Positions 54,829-63,151 of a stretch of DNA of 64,000 nucleotides are shown one piece after another. The notes beneath the pieces were generated by a model. The model made no database searches. It saw only the letters and a list, made by a program, of their open reading frames with translations, and was not told the origin of the DNA. Where the stretch lies: the NCBI GenBank assembly GCA_030431825.1, contig JAUIIJ010000008.1, positions 1 to 64,000 on the forward strand, written 5' to 3'. The first letter of the stretch is position 1. Every line of letters starts with the position of its first letter. The DNA is from Alphaproteobacteria bacterium (GTDB lineage Bacteria > Pseudomonadota > Alphaproteobacteria > Rhodobacterales > Rhodobacteraceae). Made by a program: the position numbers and the translations under genes.

Positions 54829-55866
54829 ATGAGCACCGCAAAGCTGACAATCGATCTCACCGCCCTCGCCGAAAACTGGCGCGCGCTCGACGCGCGAACC
54901 GGGTGCGAAACCGCCGCCGTGGTCAAAGCCGACGGCTATGGCCTGACGGCGGGCAAGGTCTCTCTCGCGCTGGCCCGCGCCGGTGCGCGCCAGTTCTTTG
55001 TCGCCGCCGCCGAGGAAGGTGTCGCCGTGCGCAAGGCGCTCGGACCGGGCCCCGGCATCTCGGTGTTTTCCGGTCACATGGAGGGTGATACCGCACTTAT
55101 CCGCGACCATGACCTGATCCCGATGCTGAATTCTGTCGATCAGATGTTGCGCCACATGGAGAACCTTCCCAGCGGGCGCTTCGGCGTGCAGCTCGATACC
55201 GGCATGAACCGGCTCGGAATGGAGCCCGCCGAATGGGCGGCGCTGCGTGATATCGCCCTCGCGCAGAAACCGGTCCTTCTCATGTCGCACCTGGCCTGCG
55301 CCGATGAACCCGACCACCCGATGAACCGCCAGCAACTGCGCAGCTTCATCGAGGTGACCGCCAACAACAGCGTGCCCCGGTCCCTCGCGGCAACCGGTGG
55401 CGTGCTGCTGGGGCGGGATTACCATTTCGACCTGACGCGGCCCGGCGTCGGACTCTATGGAGGGCGGCCCTTTGCCGATGCCAAACCTGTTGTCTCGCTC
55501 TCTCTCCCCGTCATCCAGATCCGCGATGTCGCCCCGGATGAAACCGTCGGCTACGGCAACAGCTGGACTGCGACGCGGCCCTCGCGCATTGCAACGGTTG
55601 CGGCGGGCTATGCCGACGGGCTGCATCGCGCACTGGGGTCCGGAAACATCGCGCTCTATGCCGGTGACGTGCCCTGCCCGGTCGTGGGCCGCGTATCGAT
55701 GGACATGATAACCGTCGACGTCACCGACCTGCCGGACGATCCCGGGGCGCTGGATATTCTCTGCCCGCACCAGGGGGTCGACATCCTGGCCGATGCCGCC
55801 GGCACCATCGGCTATGAAATCCTGACCTCGCTCGGCCGGCGGCATGCGCGGGAGTATGTCACGTGA
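54829..55866 (+). CDS. alr: Alanine racemase
   Basis: A 345-residue PLP enzyme supplying D-alanine for peptidoglycan. The PLP lysine is Lys33 in [12 protein letters not shown]. The opposing catalytic tyrosine is in [10 protein letters not shown], and [10 protein letters not shown] and [14 protein letters not shown] are conserved. The ATG at 54829 ([17 protein letters not shown]) matches the family N terminus; the frame is open further upstream but only with arginine/proline-rich non-coding-like sequence. Its stop overlaps the GTG of the next gene. Confidence 0.95.
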   Translation: MSTAKLTIDLTALAENWRALDARTGCETAAVVKADGYGLTAGKVSLALARAGARQFFVAAAEEGVAVRKALGPGPGISVFSGHMEGDTALIRDHDLIPMLNSVDQMLRHMENLPSGRFGVQLDTGMNRLGMEPAEWAALRDIALAQKPVLLMSHLACADEPDHPMNRQQLRSFIEVTANNSVPRSLAATGGVLLGRDYHFDLTRPGVGLYGGRPFADAKPVVSLSLPVIQIRDVAPDETVGYGNSWTATRPSRIATVAAGYADGLHRALGSGNIALYAGDVPCPVVGRVSMDMITVDVTDLPDDPGALDILCPHQGVDILADAAGTIGYEILTSLGRRHAREYVT

Positions 55867-56645
55867 ACCCGCTCATTCTGCTGGAAAAACTCGGGCGCGC
55901 GGTGCTCAATGTTCTTGCGCTGGTCGGGCGCATGTCGATCTTCACGGCGCGCGCCATTTCCCACATCTTCCGCCCGCCCTACTATCCCCGCGAACTCTTC
56001 AACGCGTTGGTGGCGATCGGCTGGCTGTCGCTGCCCGTCGTGGGACTCACCGCAATTTTCACCGGCGGTGCGCTGGCGTTGCAGATCTATTCCGGTGGCG
56101 CGCGGTTCAATGCCGAGGCCGTGGTCCCGCAGATCGTCGCCATCGGCATGGTGCGCGAGCTGGGCCCGGTGCTGGTCGGGTTGATGATCGCGGCGCGCGT
56201 CACCTCATCCATCGCCGCCGAAATCGCCACCATGAAGGTGACCGAACAGATCGACGCGCTTGTCACCCTGTCGACCAACCCGATGAAATACCTCGTTGCG
56301 CCGCGTATCCTTGCCGCGTTGATCACGGTGCCACTGCTCGTCGCGGTGGGCGATATCATCGGCATTGGCGGTGGCTATGTGGTCGCGGTCAAGAATCTCG
56401 GATTCAACTCTGCCGCCTACCTGCAGAACACGGTCGATTTCCTCGAGGCGCGCGACGTGATCTCGTCACTGGTCAAGGGCGCTGCCTTTGGTGTGATCGC
56501 CGCCATGATGGGCTGTTATTATGGCATGCAATCCGGGCGCGGTGCGCAGGGCGTCGGCAATGCGACCAAGGACAGCGTCGAAGCGGCCGCCATCCTCATC
56601 CTGGCCGCCAATTTCGTTCTCACAGGAGTGTTCTTTTCGATATGA
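55863..56645 (+). CDS. mlaE: MlaE/YrbE-type ABC transporter permease
   Basis: A 260-residue inner-membrane permease with an N-terminal amphipathic helix and about five transmembrane helices. [47 protein letters not shown] and [16 protein letters not shown] are the MlaE signature. It works in phospholipid or lipid transport between inner and outer membranes. It starts at GTG overlapping the alr stop, and ends overlapping the ATPase start. No MlaD/MCE protein follows. Confidence 0.93.
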   Translation: MNPLILLEKLGRAVLNVLALVGRMSIFTARAISHIFRPPYYPRELFNALVAIGWLSLPVVGLTAIFTGGALALQIYSGGARFNAEAVVPQIVAIGMVRELGPVLVGLMIAARVTSSIAAEIATMKVTEQIDALVTLSTNPMKYLVAPRILAALITVPLLVAVGDIIGIGGGYVVAVKNLGFNSAAYLQNTVDFLEARDVISSLVKGAAFGVIAAMMGCYYGMQSGRGAQGVGNATKDSVEAAAILILAANFVLTGVFFSI

Positions 56646-57388
56646 TCCGCATGGACAACGTCAGGAAGGCCTTTGGCGAGAACGAGGTGTTGCGCGGCAT
56701 GTCCCTGCACATCCCCAAGGGCAGTTCGATGGTCATCATCGGCGGCTCGGGCACGGGCAAGTCGGTGGCGTTGAAATGCATTCTCGGCCTGATCCAGCAG
56801 GATTCCGGGCAAATCCTCGTCGATGGCAAGGATGCCGCAAGCGGAGACCGCGATGCGTTTCTCGCCCGGTTCGGCATGTTGTTCCAGGGCGGAGCGCTGT
56901 TTGACTCCCTTCCGGTCTGGCAGAATGTCGCTTTCCGCCTGCTGCGTGGCTCGCTCAAGCGGCCCCAGGAAGAGGCGCGCGCCATCGCGATCGACAAGCT
57001 GCGTCGCGTGGGCCTGAAATCCAAGGTTGCCGATCTGTTCCCGGCTGAGCTGTCGGGCGGCATGCAAAAGCGTGTCGGGCTCGCCCGCGCGATTGCCGCC
57101 GAGCCCGAAATCATCTTTTTCGACGAGCCCACGACCGGGCTCGATCCGATCATGTCGGGCGTCATCAACGACCTGATCCGCGAGATCGTCGTCGAGATGG
57201 GCGCGACCGCGATGACCATCACCCACGACATGAGCAGTGTCCGCGCCATCGCCGACAACGTCGCGATGCTGCATGACGGCGTGATCCAGTGGACAGGCCC
57301 GGTCGGCGAGATGGACAGCAGCGGCGACCCCTATCTGGAACAGTTCATCCACGGTCGCGCGGAAGGTCCGATCGAAGCGGTCCGCTGA
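56642..57388 (+). CDS. mlaF: MlaF-type ABC transporter ATP-binding protein
   Basis: A 248-residue ABC ATPase. Walker A is GGSGTGKSV (about 34-42), the Q-loop FGMLFQGGALFDSLPVWQN with the double-G typical of MlaF, the signature LSGGMQKRV, Walker B IIFFDEPTTGLDP and the H-loop ITHDMSS. It energises the MlaE-type permease whose gene overlaps it by 4 bp. ATG at 56642. The partner binding proteins are not in this operon. Confidence 0.95.
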   Translation: MIRMDNVRKAFGENEVLRGMSLHIPKGSSMVIIGGSGTGKSVALKCILGLIQQDSGQILVDGKDAASGDRDAFLARFGMLFQGGALFDSLPVWQNVAFRLLRGSLKRPQEEARAIAIDKLRRVGLKSKVADLFPAELSGGMQKRVGLARAIAAEPEIIFFDEPTTGLDPIMSGVINDLIREIVVEMGATAMTITHDMSSVRAIADNVAMLHDGVIQWTGPVGEMDSSGDPYLEQFIHGRAEGPIEAVR

Positions 57389-57401
57389 TGCCGGATTCCC
57401 G

Positions 57402-58106
57402 CTAAACCGACCGGGTCAGCCCGCCGTCTATGCGGATATTCTGTCCGGTGATATAGCCGCCCCCCTCGGATGCCAGCAGAGATATCACCGAAGACACCTC
57501 GTCGGTGCTGCCATAGCGCCCGAGGGGAATACGCGCCTTGCGCTCATCGGTTTCGGGCAGGCTGTCGATGAAGCCGGGCAAGACATTGTTCATGCGAATA
57601 TTGTCCGCGGCATATTTATCGGCGAAAAGCTTGGCAAAGGCGGCAAGACCGGCACGGAACACACCGGACGTGGGAAACAGCGGATCCGGCTCGAACGCGG
57701 CAAAGGTCGAGATATTGACGATAACCCCGCCCCCCTGCGCCTGCATCACGGGCGTCACCAGCCGCGTCGGCCGGATCACGTTCATCAGGTAGACGTCCAT
57801 CCCCAAGTGCCAGTCTTCGTCCGACATTTCCAGGATCGCGCCCTTGGGGCCATGTCCGGCGGAATTGACCAGAACATCCACCCGGCCCCATCGTGTTTTT
57901 GCGCCATCGACCAGCGCGGCAAGTGCCTCGGGATCGAGATTGGATCCGGTAACGCCGAAACCGCCAAGCTCGGTGCCAAGTGCTTCGCCCTTGCCCGAGG
58001 ACGACAGGATACCGACATTGAAACCGTCCGCCGCAAGGCGGCGTGCGGCATCCGCGCCCATGCCGCTGCCGCCGGCGGTGATCAGAGCAACTTTTTCTAC
58101 TGACAT
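57402..58106 (-). CDS. SDR family protein lacking the YxxxK catalytic pair
   Basis: A 234-residue Rossmann-fold SDR. ALITAGGSGMGADAARRL binds the dinucleotide and NSAGHG and LMNVIRP are the following SDR motifs. The catalytic serine is in VNISTFAAFEP. Where YxxxK is expected the sequence reads SGVFRAGLAAF: Tyr is replaced by Ser and Lys by Arg. It ends normally with GGGYITGQNIRIDGGLTRS. It may therefore not be a classical oxidoreductase. The ATG 58106 is favoured by GGAG upstream; ATGs at 58115 and 58121 are alternatives. Divergent from the LysR gene. Confidence 0.85.
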   Translation of the reverse strand: MSVEKVALITAGGSGMGADAARRLAADGFNVGILSSSGKGEALGTELGGFGVTGSNLDPEALAALVDGAKTRWGRVDVLVNSAGHGPKGAILEMSDEDWHLGMDVYLMNVIRPTRLVTPVMQAQGGGVIVNISTFAAFEPDPLFPTSGVFRAGLAAFAKLFADKYAADNIRMNNVLPGFIDSLPETDERKARIPLGRYGSTDEVSSVISLLASEGGGYITGQNIRIDGGLTRSV

Positions 58107-58207
58107 CTGGGTCATCTCCATGCATTGTTCGAGTGCAATATAGTTCTGAAATCCGAACCTTTCGCATGAGAATTGATGCCATCCGCCTGTAGAAATACTA
58201 TCGTCAA

Positions 58208-59086
58208 TTGACCCGCTTGCCGCCTCTCAATTCGTTGCGTGCCTTTGAAGTGGCCGGTCGTCGGCTGACCTTTCGCGCCGCGGCGGAGGAACTCGGTGTC
58301 ACACAGGGCGCGGTGGCGCAACAGGTGCGCCAGCTTGAAGCCCACCTTGGAATACCCCTGTTCGAACGACAGCCCCGTGGGTTGGCGCTCACCCAGGCGG
58401 GACGCGGTTATCACGCCCGGATCTCGACGGCCTTTGACGACATGCGCCGCGCCACTGCGGACCTGATCCCTGAACCGGGTGAGGTTCGGGTCAGCGTCAC
58501 CCCGACCTTTGCCGCGAAATGGCTTATCCCCAACCTGCCCGGATTTTCCACCTGTCACCCCGACATCGACCTGCAAATTCTCGCGACCGAGAAAGTTTCG
58601 AGCTTTCACGGCGACGGGATTGATCTCGCCATACGCCAGGGCCGACCGCCATTCGGCGCTGCCCTGCAGGCGATCCGCCTGTTTCCGAGCGACAATGTCG
58701 CCGTGGCTGCTCCGTCGCTGCTGCAAGGCCGCACCCTGCCGCTTGAACCCGACCAGATCGCGCGCCTGCCGAAACTGCATGATGCCCATGATCTGTGGCC
58801 CGCATTCCTGCGCCACCTCGGCATCGCCGATCAAGGCGGTCACGGATTACGGTTGAGCCAGACGACCCTTGCGGTTGACGCGGCCCTTTCCGGCCAGGGC
58901 ATCGCCCTTGTCAGTCACTTTCTGGTCGCGCGCGATATCGCATCGGGACATCTGCGGCAGGTTACGCCCCACGTCATGCGCGGCGACAACGATTTCTACC
59001 TGCTTGCCCAACGTGACTCGCGACGAAACCCGACGATCGAAGCGGTGATCTCCTGGTTCACATCCCAGGCCGAACCACAGATCTGA
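58208..59086 (+). CDS. LysR family transcriptional regulator, GcvA-like
   Basis: A 292-residue regulator. The winged helix-turn-helix (LPPLNSLRAFEVAGRRLTFRAAAEELGVTQGAVAQQVRQLE) is followed by the periplasmic-binding-like effector domain with VRVSVTPTFAAKWLIPNL, a GcvA-subgroup feature. The start appears to be TTG at 58208, giving the usual short N terminus; no ATG is nearby. It is divergent from the SDR gene across 101 bp, so that gene is its likely target. The effector is unknown. Confidence 0.92.
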   Translation: MTRLPPLNSLRAFEVAGRRLTFRAAAEELGVTQGAVAQQVRQLEAHLGIPLFERQPRGLALTQAGRGYHARISTAFDDMRRATADLIPEPGEVRVSVTPTFAAKWLIPNLPGFSTCHPDIDLQILATEKVSSFHGDGIDLAIRQGRPPFGAALQAIRLFPSDNVAVAAPSLLQGRTLPLEPDQIARLPKLHDAHDLWPAFLRHLGIADQGGHGLRLSQTTLAVDAALSGQGIALVSHFLVARDIASGHLRQVTPHVMRGDNDFYLLAQRDSRRNPTIEAVISWFTSQAEPQI

Positions 59087-59147
59087 GCTCATCTGCACAC
59101 CGAACAGTGGCACTCTGATGCGTCATACACGGTTCAGGCGGTGGGGG

Positions 59148-59224
59148 TGGTACCACCTCCCCGGCTCGAACGGGGGACCTCCTGATCCACAATCAGGCGC
59201 TCTAACCAACTGAGCTAAGGCGGC
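59148..59224 (-). tRNA. tRNA-His (anticodon GUG)
   Basis: A minus-strand cloverleaf with encoded CCA (59148-59150). The acceptor GCCGCCT pairs with AGGTGGT; the anticodon arm CCTGA-TTGTGGA-TCAGG gives GTG. The discriminator is A73 and the base before the acceptor (59225) is not encoded as G, matching the alphaproteobacterial type of tRNA-His without G-1. Confidence 0.95.
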
Positions 59225-59268
59225 ACTGGCACGGGATTTAGACAAGCGACGATATGAATGCAAGTGGG

Positions 59269-59751
59269 TTAGAGCACAATCTGCCAGCTTTGTTCCACCA
59301 GATCGGCCCCGAATGAACGCACCGGCCGGCTCTCGCCAAGCTGCCAGCCCGTTGCCTTGTAAAGTGCGCAGGCGGCACGATGGCTTTCATGAGTGGATAG
59401 CTGCATGTCTCTGTAACCACGGTCCCGCGCAAACCCCATGCACGTCCCCAGCAACCGCTTGCCCAGCCCCTGCCCGCGCGCATCCGGCGTCAACAGGAAC
59501 AGGCGCAACCTGGCCGTGCTCGTCCCATCGGCAACGCAGAATATGCTGCCAAGCCGCTGCTCTGCGCGCGTGGCAATCCATCCCCGCTCGCGGTCCGGAT
59601 CATGGTTTGCGTTGAAATCATCCAGGATCCGGGCAACGAGCGCCCCGAACGACGCGTCGAACCCCGCTTCCCGCGCGTATAGCTCGCCGTGCTGTCGCAC
59701 CAGCCATGCCGCATCTGAAGGCACAAATCGACGAATTCCGGCCTCATCCAT
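59269..59751 (-). CDS. GNAT family N-acetyltransferase
   Basis: A 160-residue acetyltransferase. LRLFLLTPDARGQGLGKRLLGTCM holds the acetyl-CoA pyrophosphate loop (RGQGLG), and AACALYKATGWQLGESRPV the terminal GNAT strands. RHGELYAREAGFDASFGALVARI at the N terminus resembles the domain seen fused to MarR regulators in other bacteria. The ATG at 59751 (MDEAGIRRFV) is used because the frame upstream runs into the divergent gene at 59830. Substrate unknown. Confidence 0.87.
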   Translation of the reverse strand: MDEAGIRRFVPSDAAWLVRQHGELYAREAGFDASFGALVARILDDFNANHDPDRERGWIATRAEQRLGSIFCVADGTSTARLRLFLLTPDARGQGLGKRLLGTCMGFARDRGYRDMQLSTHESHRAACALYKATGWQLGESRPVRSFGADLVEQSWQIVL

Positions 59752-59829
59752 GCGGCATACTGAACGCGCCAGCGCTTGATTCTCAACCCCCGCCAAGCTA
59801 GCAGGAACAACAGAGTCACGGAGGCACCC

Positions 59830-60030
59830 ATGGGCATCAACACCGAGCGCGATATCGAAGCGAACATGCAAATCGGCCCGACCGACGCAGGCATGGTCCG
59901 CATCTTTATCGAATCCCAGGGGTTCGAAGTGCCGATGGATTTCGACCCGGAAGAAGCCGAGGAAATTGCCGAGGAAATCATCGCGGCGGCAAAGGCTGCG
60001 CGCGCGATCGAAGGCAATCGCCGCCGCTGA
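59830..60030 (+). CDS. Small conserved protein, DUF6324-like (66 aa)
   Basis: A 66-residue acidic soluble protein. IGPTDAGMVRIFIESQGFEVPMDFDPEEAEEIAEEI matches a short family conserved in Rhodobacterales (DUF6324, named from memory). GGAGG at 59820-59824 gives an excellent ribosome site for the ATG at 59830. Function unknown. The C terminus is a basic tail (EGNRRR). Confidence 0.82.
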   Translation: MGINTERDIEANMQIGPTDAGMVRIFIESQGFEVPMDFDPEEAEEIAEEIIAAAKAARAIEGNRRR

Positions 60031-60108
60031 AGCGGTACATCCGCTTGCGAGTCACACGGCGCTCCTCTCAGGACGCTCAAGACGATCCGCCGATCGAACC
60101 CGGTCGCG

Positions 60109-60597
60109 TCAGCCCGACTCTTCGGTGCGCAACCCGCCGGTTGGCACCATCGCCGCCACGCCGGGATCACGTAGCGCCTGAAGCCGCCGCGCCGCATGAA
60201 CCGCAAATTTATGCAGCATCACCTTGCGCCGCGCAGCGGCAAGCCGGCGCTCCGGCGCCATCCGGATGATCTCGGCATCATAGGAATCGGCAATGATCAG
60301 CCCGGTCTCGGGCGGCAACAGATCGGTCGGAAATTCCTGATCGACAGCCCAGAAATAGCGGTCGCACCATTCCAGATAGCCCTGCCACTTGGAATCCGAC
60401 TGAAAATCGGCGCGGCTGGATTTGCATTCGATGACCCAGATCTCGCTCTTGGGCCCGAGCCCCATGACATCCACCCGCAACCCGCGCGCGGGCACAAGTT
60501 CTTCAACGGAAACAAAGCCATATCCGCTAAGGTGACGACAGACTCCGCGTGCGAGCAGTTGCCCCGGCTTGACCAACGGTGAAGGCGTTTCAATCAT
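60109..60597 (-). CDS. mmcB: MmcB family DNA repair protein
   Basis: A 162-residue protein. VDVMGLGPKSEIWVIECKSSRADFQSDSKWQGYLEWCDRYFWAVD is the family core and has the layout of a PD-(D/E)xK nuclease site (Asp in VDV, Glu and Lys in IECKS). MmcB is linked in Caulobacter to resistance against DNA crosslinks. The ATG at 60597 (MIETPSPLVK) is chosen; the upstream frame is open but has no better ribosome site. Convergent with the small gene at 59830. Confidence 0.88.
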   Translation of the reverse strand: MIETPSPLVKPGQLLARGVCRHLSGYGFVSVEELVPARGLRVDVMGLGPKSEIWVIECKSSRADFQSDSKWQGYLEWCDRYFWAVDQEFPTDLLPPETGLIIADSYDAEIIRMAPERRLAAARRKVMLHKFAVHAARRLQALRDPGVAAMVPTGGLRTEESG

Positions 60598-60665
60598 GTG
60601 CCAACCATGAACAAGGCGTGAACATTTTGCAACCATCTCGGTTCAAAATCTGTTTCGGCTTGACG

Positions 60666-60683
60666 TGATACCATTTGGTGTCA
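60666..60683 (+). promoter_or_regulatory. Probable ArsR operator, site 1
   Basis: TGATACCA-TT-TGGTGTCA, an inverted repeat with one mismatch, 29 bp before the ArsR-type gene. It shares TGATACCA with site 2. Confidence 0.6.
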
Positions 60684-60690
60684 TATTTAA

Positions 60691-60708
60691 TGATACCAAA
60701 CGGTACTA
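60691..60708 (+). promoter_or_regulatory. Probable ArsR operator, site 2
   Basis: TGATACC-AAAC-GGTACTA, a second copy of the site with its centre 25 bp from site 1. It ends 4 bp before the start codon, so a bound repressor would block transcription start. Confidence 0.6.
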
Positions 60709-60711
60709 TAA

Positions 60712-61035
60712 ATGACAGCCCCACCGATACAGCCCTGCTTTCGCGCGCTCGCCGACCCGACACGGCGCGACATTGTCATGATGCTCGCCCGGAGCGACAT
60801 GACCATCGGTCAACTGACCGACCGGTTCGACATGACCCGCGCCGCCGTCAAGAAGCACCTGACCGTGCTCTCCGATGGCGGATTGATCACGGTGCGCACC
60901 CGTGGGCGCGAACGCATCAACAGCCTGAACCCGGAGGGGTTTGCCCCGGTCATCAACTGGCTGAGTCATTTCGACCAATTCTGGGATGACCGGCTGGCGT
61001 CTCTCAAATCCGCTATCGAAGGGAACGAGCCATGA
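60712..61035 (+). CDS. ArsR/SmtB family transcriptional regulator (autorepressor type)
   Basis: A 107-residue winged-helix regulator: FRALADPTRRDIVMMLARSDMTIGQLTDRFDMTRAAVKKHLTVLSDGGLITVR. No metal-binding cysteines are seen, so it belongs to the non-metal group that is paired with AHSA1/SRPBCC proteins. The ATG at 60712 has no ribosome site in front and follows the operator-like repeats directly, suggesting a leaderless or very short leader mRNA. The next gene overlaps by 4 bp. Confidence 0.92.
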   Translation: MTAPPIQPCFRALADPTRRDIVMMLARSDMTIGQLTDRFDMTRAAVKKHLTVLSDGGLITVRTRGRERINSLNPEGFAPVINWLSHFDQFWDDRLASLKSAIEGNEP

Positions 61036-61451
61036 CCGAAACCACCATTCGCAAAGAGATCTACCTGAGGGCCAGCCGACAAGAGGTCTGGCGCTATCTG
61101 ACCGATCCGGACAAGCTGGCTCTCTGGTTTCACCGCCCGACCGCCCCGCTACGACAGGGCAATGCGTTCGAGATGCATGGTGCCGAAAGTGGCAGACGGC
61201 TGATCTGGGGAACGGTCATCTCGGCGCGCGAGCCCGACTATCTGGAATATACATTCACGGTCGAACAGATGGACGGCGCCGAAAGCCTCGTGCGATGGGA
61301 ACTGACGCCGGTTGCCGGTGGCACGCGCCTGTCTCTGGAACATACCGGCCTGCCACAAAACGCCGAAGCCTTTGGCCTGCTTCTGAGCCTGGACGCGGGT
61401 TGGGAAGAACACATGGGCCATTTACGCATTCTTCTGCACGAAACCGCGTGA
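61032..61451 (+). CDS. SRPBCC/AHSA1 domain protein
   Basis: A 139-residue START-like protein. RKEIYLRASRQEVWRYLTDPDKLALWF opens the fold and LSLEHTGLPQN to GWEEHMGHLRILL closes it, as in AHSA1 (Hsp90 activator-like) proteins. These bind small hydrophobic ligands. The ATG overlaps the ArsR stop, a very common pairing in which the regulator controls this gene and itself. Ligand unknown. Bases 61452-61683 after it show no gene or structure I can support. Confidence 0.9.
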   Translation: MTETTIRKEIYLRASRQEVWRYLTDPDKLALWFHRPTAPLRQGNAFEMHGAESGRRLIWGTVISAREPDYLEYTFTVEQMDGAESLVRWELTPVAGGTRLSLEHTGLPQNAEAFGLLLSLDAGWEEHMGHLRILLHETA

Positions 61452-61683
61452 TCCCTCTTGCCCGGTGCGTGAACTGCGCCTATCTGAGTGCGGTGGCGGG
61501 TTCTGCCCTGCGCGTGAACGGTAGCATTCCGGTGGCCTTAAGCAAATCCGAGGGAGCTGGCTCTGTTCGGATCCTGGTCCGTTTACCTGGCGCCCACCTG
61601 TATATACAGGTCCTCGGGAATCAGAACCACACGGCTGATTGGCGGTCCCGTCACATTATCCTGTCTTGTTTTATTTCAACGTG

Positions 61684-62004
61684 TTAACGGATCTTCTTGA
61701 TCCCGTTCTCACGCTTGGGTGCAACAGCGAGAGCGGGCTGCAGGTCGCGCAGAGCAGGTGTGCCGCCTTTTCCGCCACCGGCGGGTTCGGCCAGCGACAT
61801 CACCGCCCACGCAAACTGCACACCGGCAAAAACGATACCGTGCAGGAACCACAGCAGGAACACCGCGAGAATGCCTGCGTCGGAATGCGTGACGAGATGC
61901 CAGATGTTCATCACGTTGAACCAGAGCAGCATCCCAACAAAGGCTGCCGCAATCGCAAAGCCGATGACCACGTTACGAATATAGAGTTTGACCAGTTTGG
62001 GCAT
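61684..62004 (-). CDS. Small two-helix membrane protein
   Basis: A 106-residue protein with two transmembrane helices (about 12-32 and 43-68) and a basic, glycine/proline-rich cytoplasmic tail. No domain name is recalled; similar short proteins occur before nusB-ribH in related genomes as far as the context suggests. The ATG at 62004 has GGAGG upstream on the minus strand. Function unknown. Confidence 0.78.
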   Translation of the reverse strand: MPKLVKLYIRNVVIGFAIAAAFVGMLLWFNVMNIWHLVTHSDAGILAVFLLWFLHGIVFAGVQFAWAVMSLAEPAGGGKGGTPALRDLQPALAVAPKRENGIKKIR

Positions 62005-62117
62005 GGCTCACCTCCTGTGTCTGCAGGATAGCATGGCAAGGAAATCAGGCAAAGCTCGGACGCCGCGTCAGGTCGCCGCGATCCACGGCTGGCTGACGCT
62101 TTGCCCGGCTCACTTCC

Positions 62118-62600
62118 TCAGAACGCTTCGGGCCTGGCCTCGCGTGCCATGTGGTCAAGCACCGCATTCACGAATTTCGGCTCTTTCCCGTCGGGAAAGA
62201 ACGCCCGCGCGATCTCGACATATTCGACGATGACCACCTTGGGTGGCGTGTCGCTGTTGGTCAGTTCGGCCCCCGCCGCACGAAACAGGGCGCGCAGGGT
62301 GGGATCGATGCGGCCAATCGGCCATTTCGCCACCAGCGCACGGTCCGTCATCTGGTCGATCCGCGCCTGGTGGTTCACGGCATCCGCCACCGAACGGCGA
62401 AACAGCCCGATGTCGCCGTCCAGCATCTCGTCCCCCTCATAGGTGGCACCGAAACGATGCTCCAGGAACTCGGCAATCACCTGGTCGCTGGTCTGTCCGC
62501 TCTGCTCCATCTGAAACAGCGCCTGCACCGCATAGAGCCGCGCGGCGGATTTCATCTTGCGCTTCTGGTTGCCCGACAGGGCGGTGCTCGAACTGGTCAT
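62118..62600 (-). CDS. nusB: Transcription antitermination factor NusB
   Basis: A 160-residue all-helical RNA-binding factor for rRNA antitermination (with NusE at boxA). ARLYAVQALFQMEQSG opens the fold, and RIDPTLRALFRAAGAEL and VIVEYVEIARAFFPDGKEPKFVNAVLDHMA close it. The N-terminal 12 residues are polar. ATG 62600 overlaps the ribH stop by 4 bp; the frame is open upstream over ribH but not conserved there. The order ribBA-ribH-nusB is common. Confidence 0.95.
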   Translation of the reverse strand: MTSSSTALSGNQKRKMKSAARLYAVQALFQMEQSGQTSDQVIAEFLEHRFGATYEGDEMLDGDIGLFRRSVADAVNHQARIDQMTDRALVAKWPIGRIDPTLRALFRAAGAELTNSDTPPKVVIVEYVEIARAFFPDGKEPKFVNAVLDHMAREARPEAF

Positions 62601-63148
62601 GCCGTGGTGGATCCGTCGCCTTTTTCTGCCAGCAGAATCGCGTCTGATGGGGCGCGAAACCCCACCCCCTTGCGCTGGTCGCCCCACTTACGGGCGAGCG
62701 CGATCAGATGCAAGGCCGCAGCGGCCGCACCGCCACCCTTGTTCTGTCCGGCAGTCTCGGCACGAACAACCGCCTGGTCGCGTGTCTCGACGGTCAGGAT
62801 GCCGTTGCCGATGCACAGCCCTTGCAGGCCCATCAATTGCAAGGCGCGGCTGCTGTCGTTGCAGACGGTCTCGTAATGCGTGGTCTCACCGCGGATCACG
62901 CAGCCAAGCGCCACATAGCCGTCGAAATTCGATTGCCGGTCCGATATCGCGATGGCCGTCGGCACTTCGAGCGCCCCCGGCACCTCGACAAGCTCCCAAC
63001 TGCCGCCAGCCGCCTCGATCTCCGCCTTGGCCCCCGCCACGAGATCGTCGGCGATATCCTTGTAATAGGGCGCAACGACAATCAGCAGCTTGACCGGCTT
63101 GTCAAACTCCGGGCGCGGCAGGACGTAATGTGCTTCGGATTTGGCCAT
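62597..63148 (-). CDS. ribH: 6,7-dimethyl-8-ribityllumazine synthase
   Basis: A 183-residue lumazine synthase, the penultimate step of riboflavin synthesis. VEVPGALEVPTAIAI, ALGCVIRGETTHYETVCND (with the catalytic histidine) and GNGILTVET are diagnostic. A C-terminal extension of about 20 residues exceeds the short bacterial type. ATG 63148 has GGAG at its proper distance; only 3 bp separate it from the ribBA stop. Confidence 0.96.
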   Translation of the reverse strand: MAKSEAHYVLPRPEFDKPVKLLIVVAPYYKDIADDLVAGAKAEIEAAGGSWELVEVPGALEVPTAIAISDRQSNFDGYVALGCVIRGETTHYETVCNDSSRALQLMGLQGLCIGNGILTVETRDQAVVRAETAGQNKGGGAAAAALHLIALARKWGDQRKGVGFRAPSDAILLAEKGDGSTTA

Positions 63149-63151
63149 GAT

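Noticed and set aside
61452-61683. Possible small genes in the gap after the AHSA1 gene
   Set aside because: Open frames here lack ribosome sites and coding-like composition.
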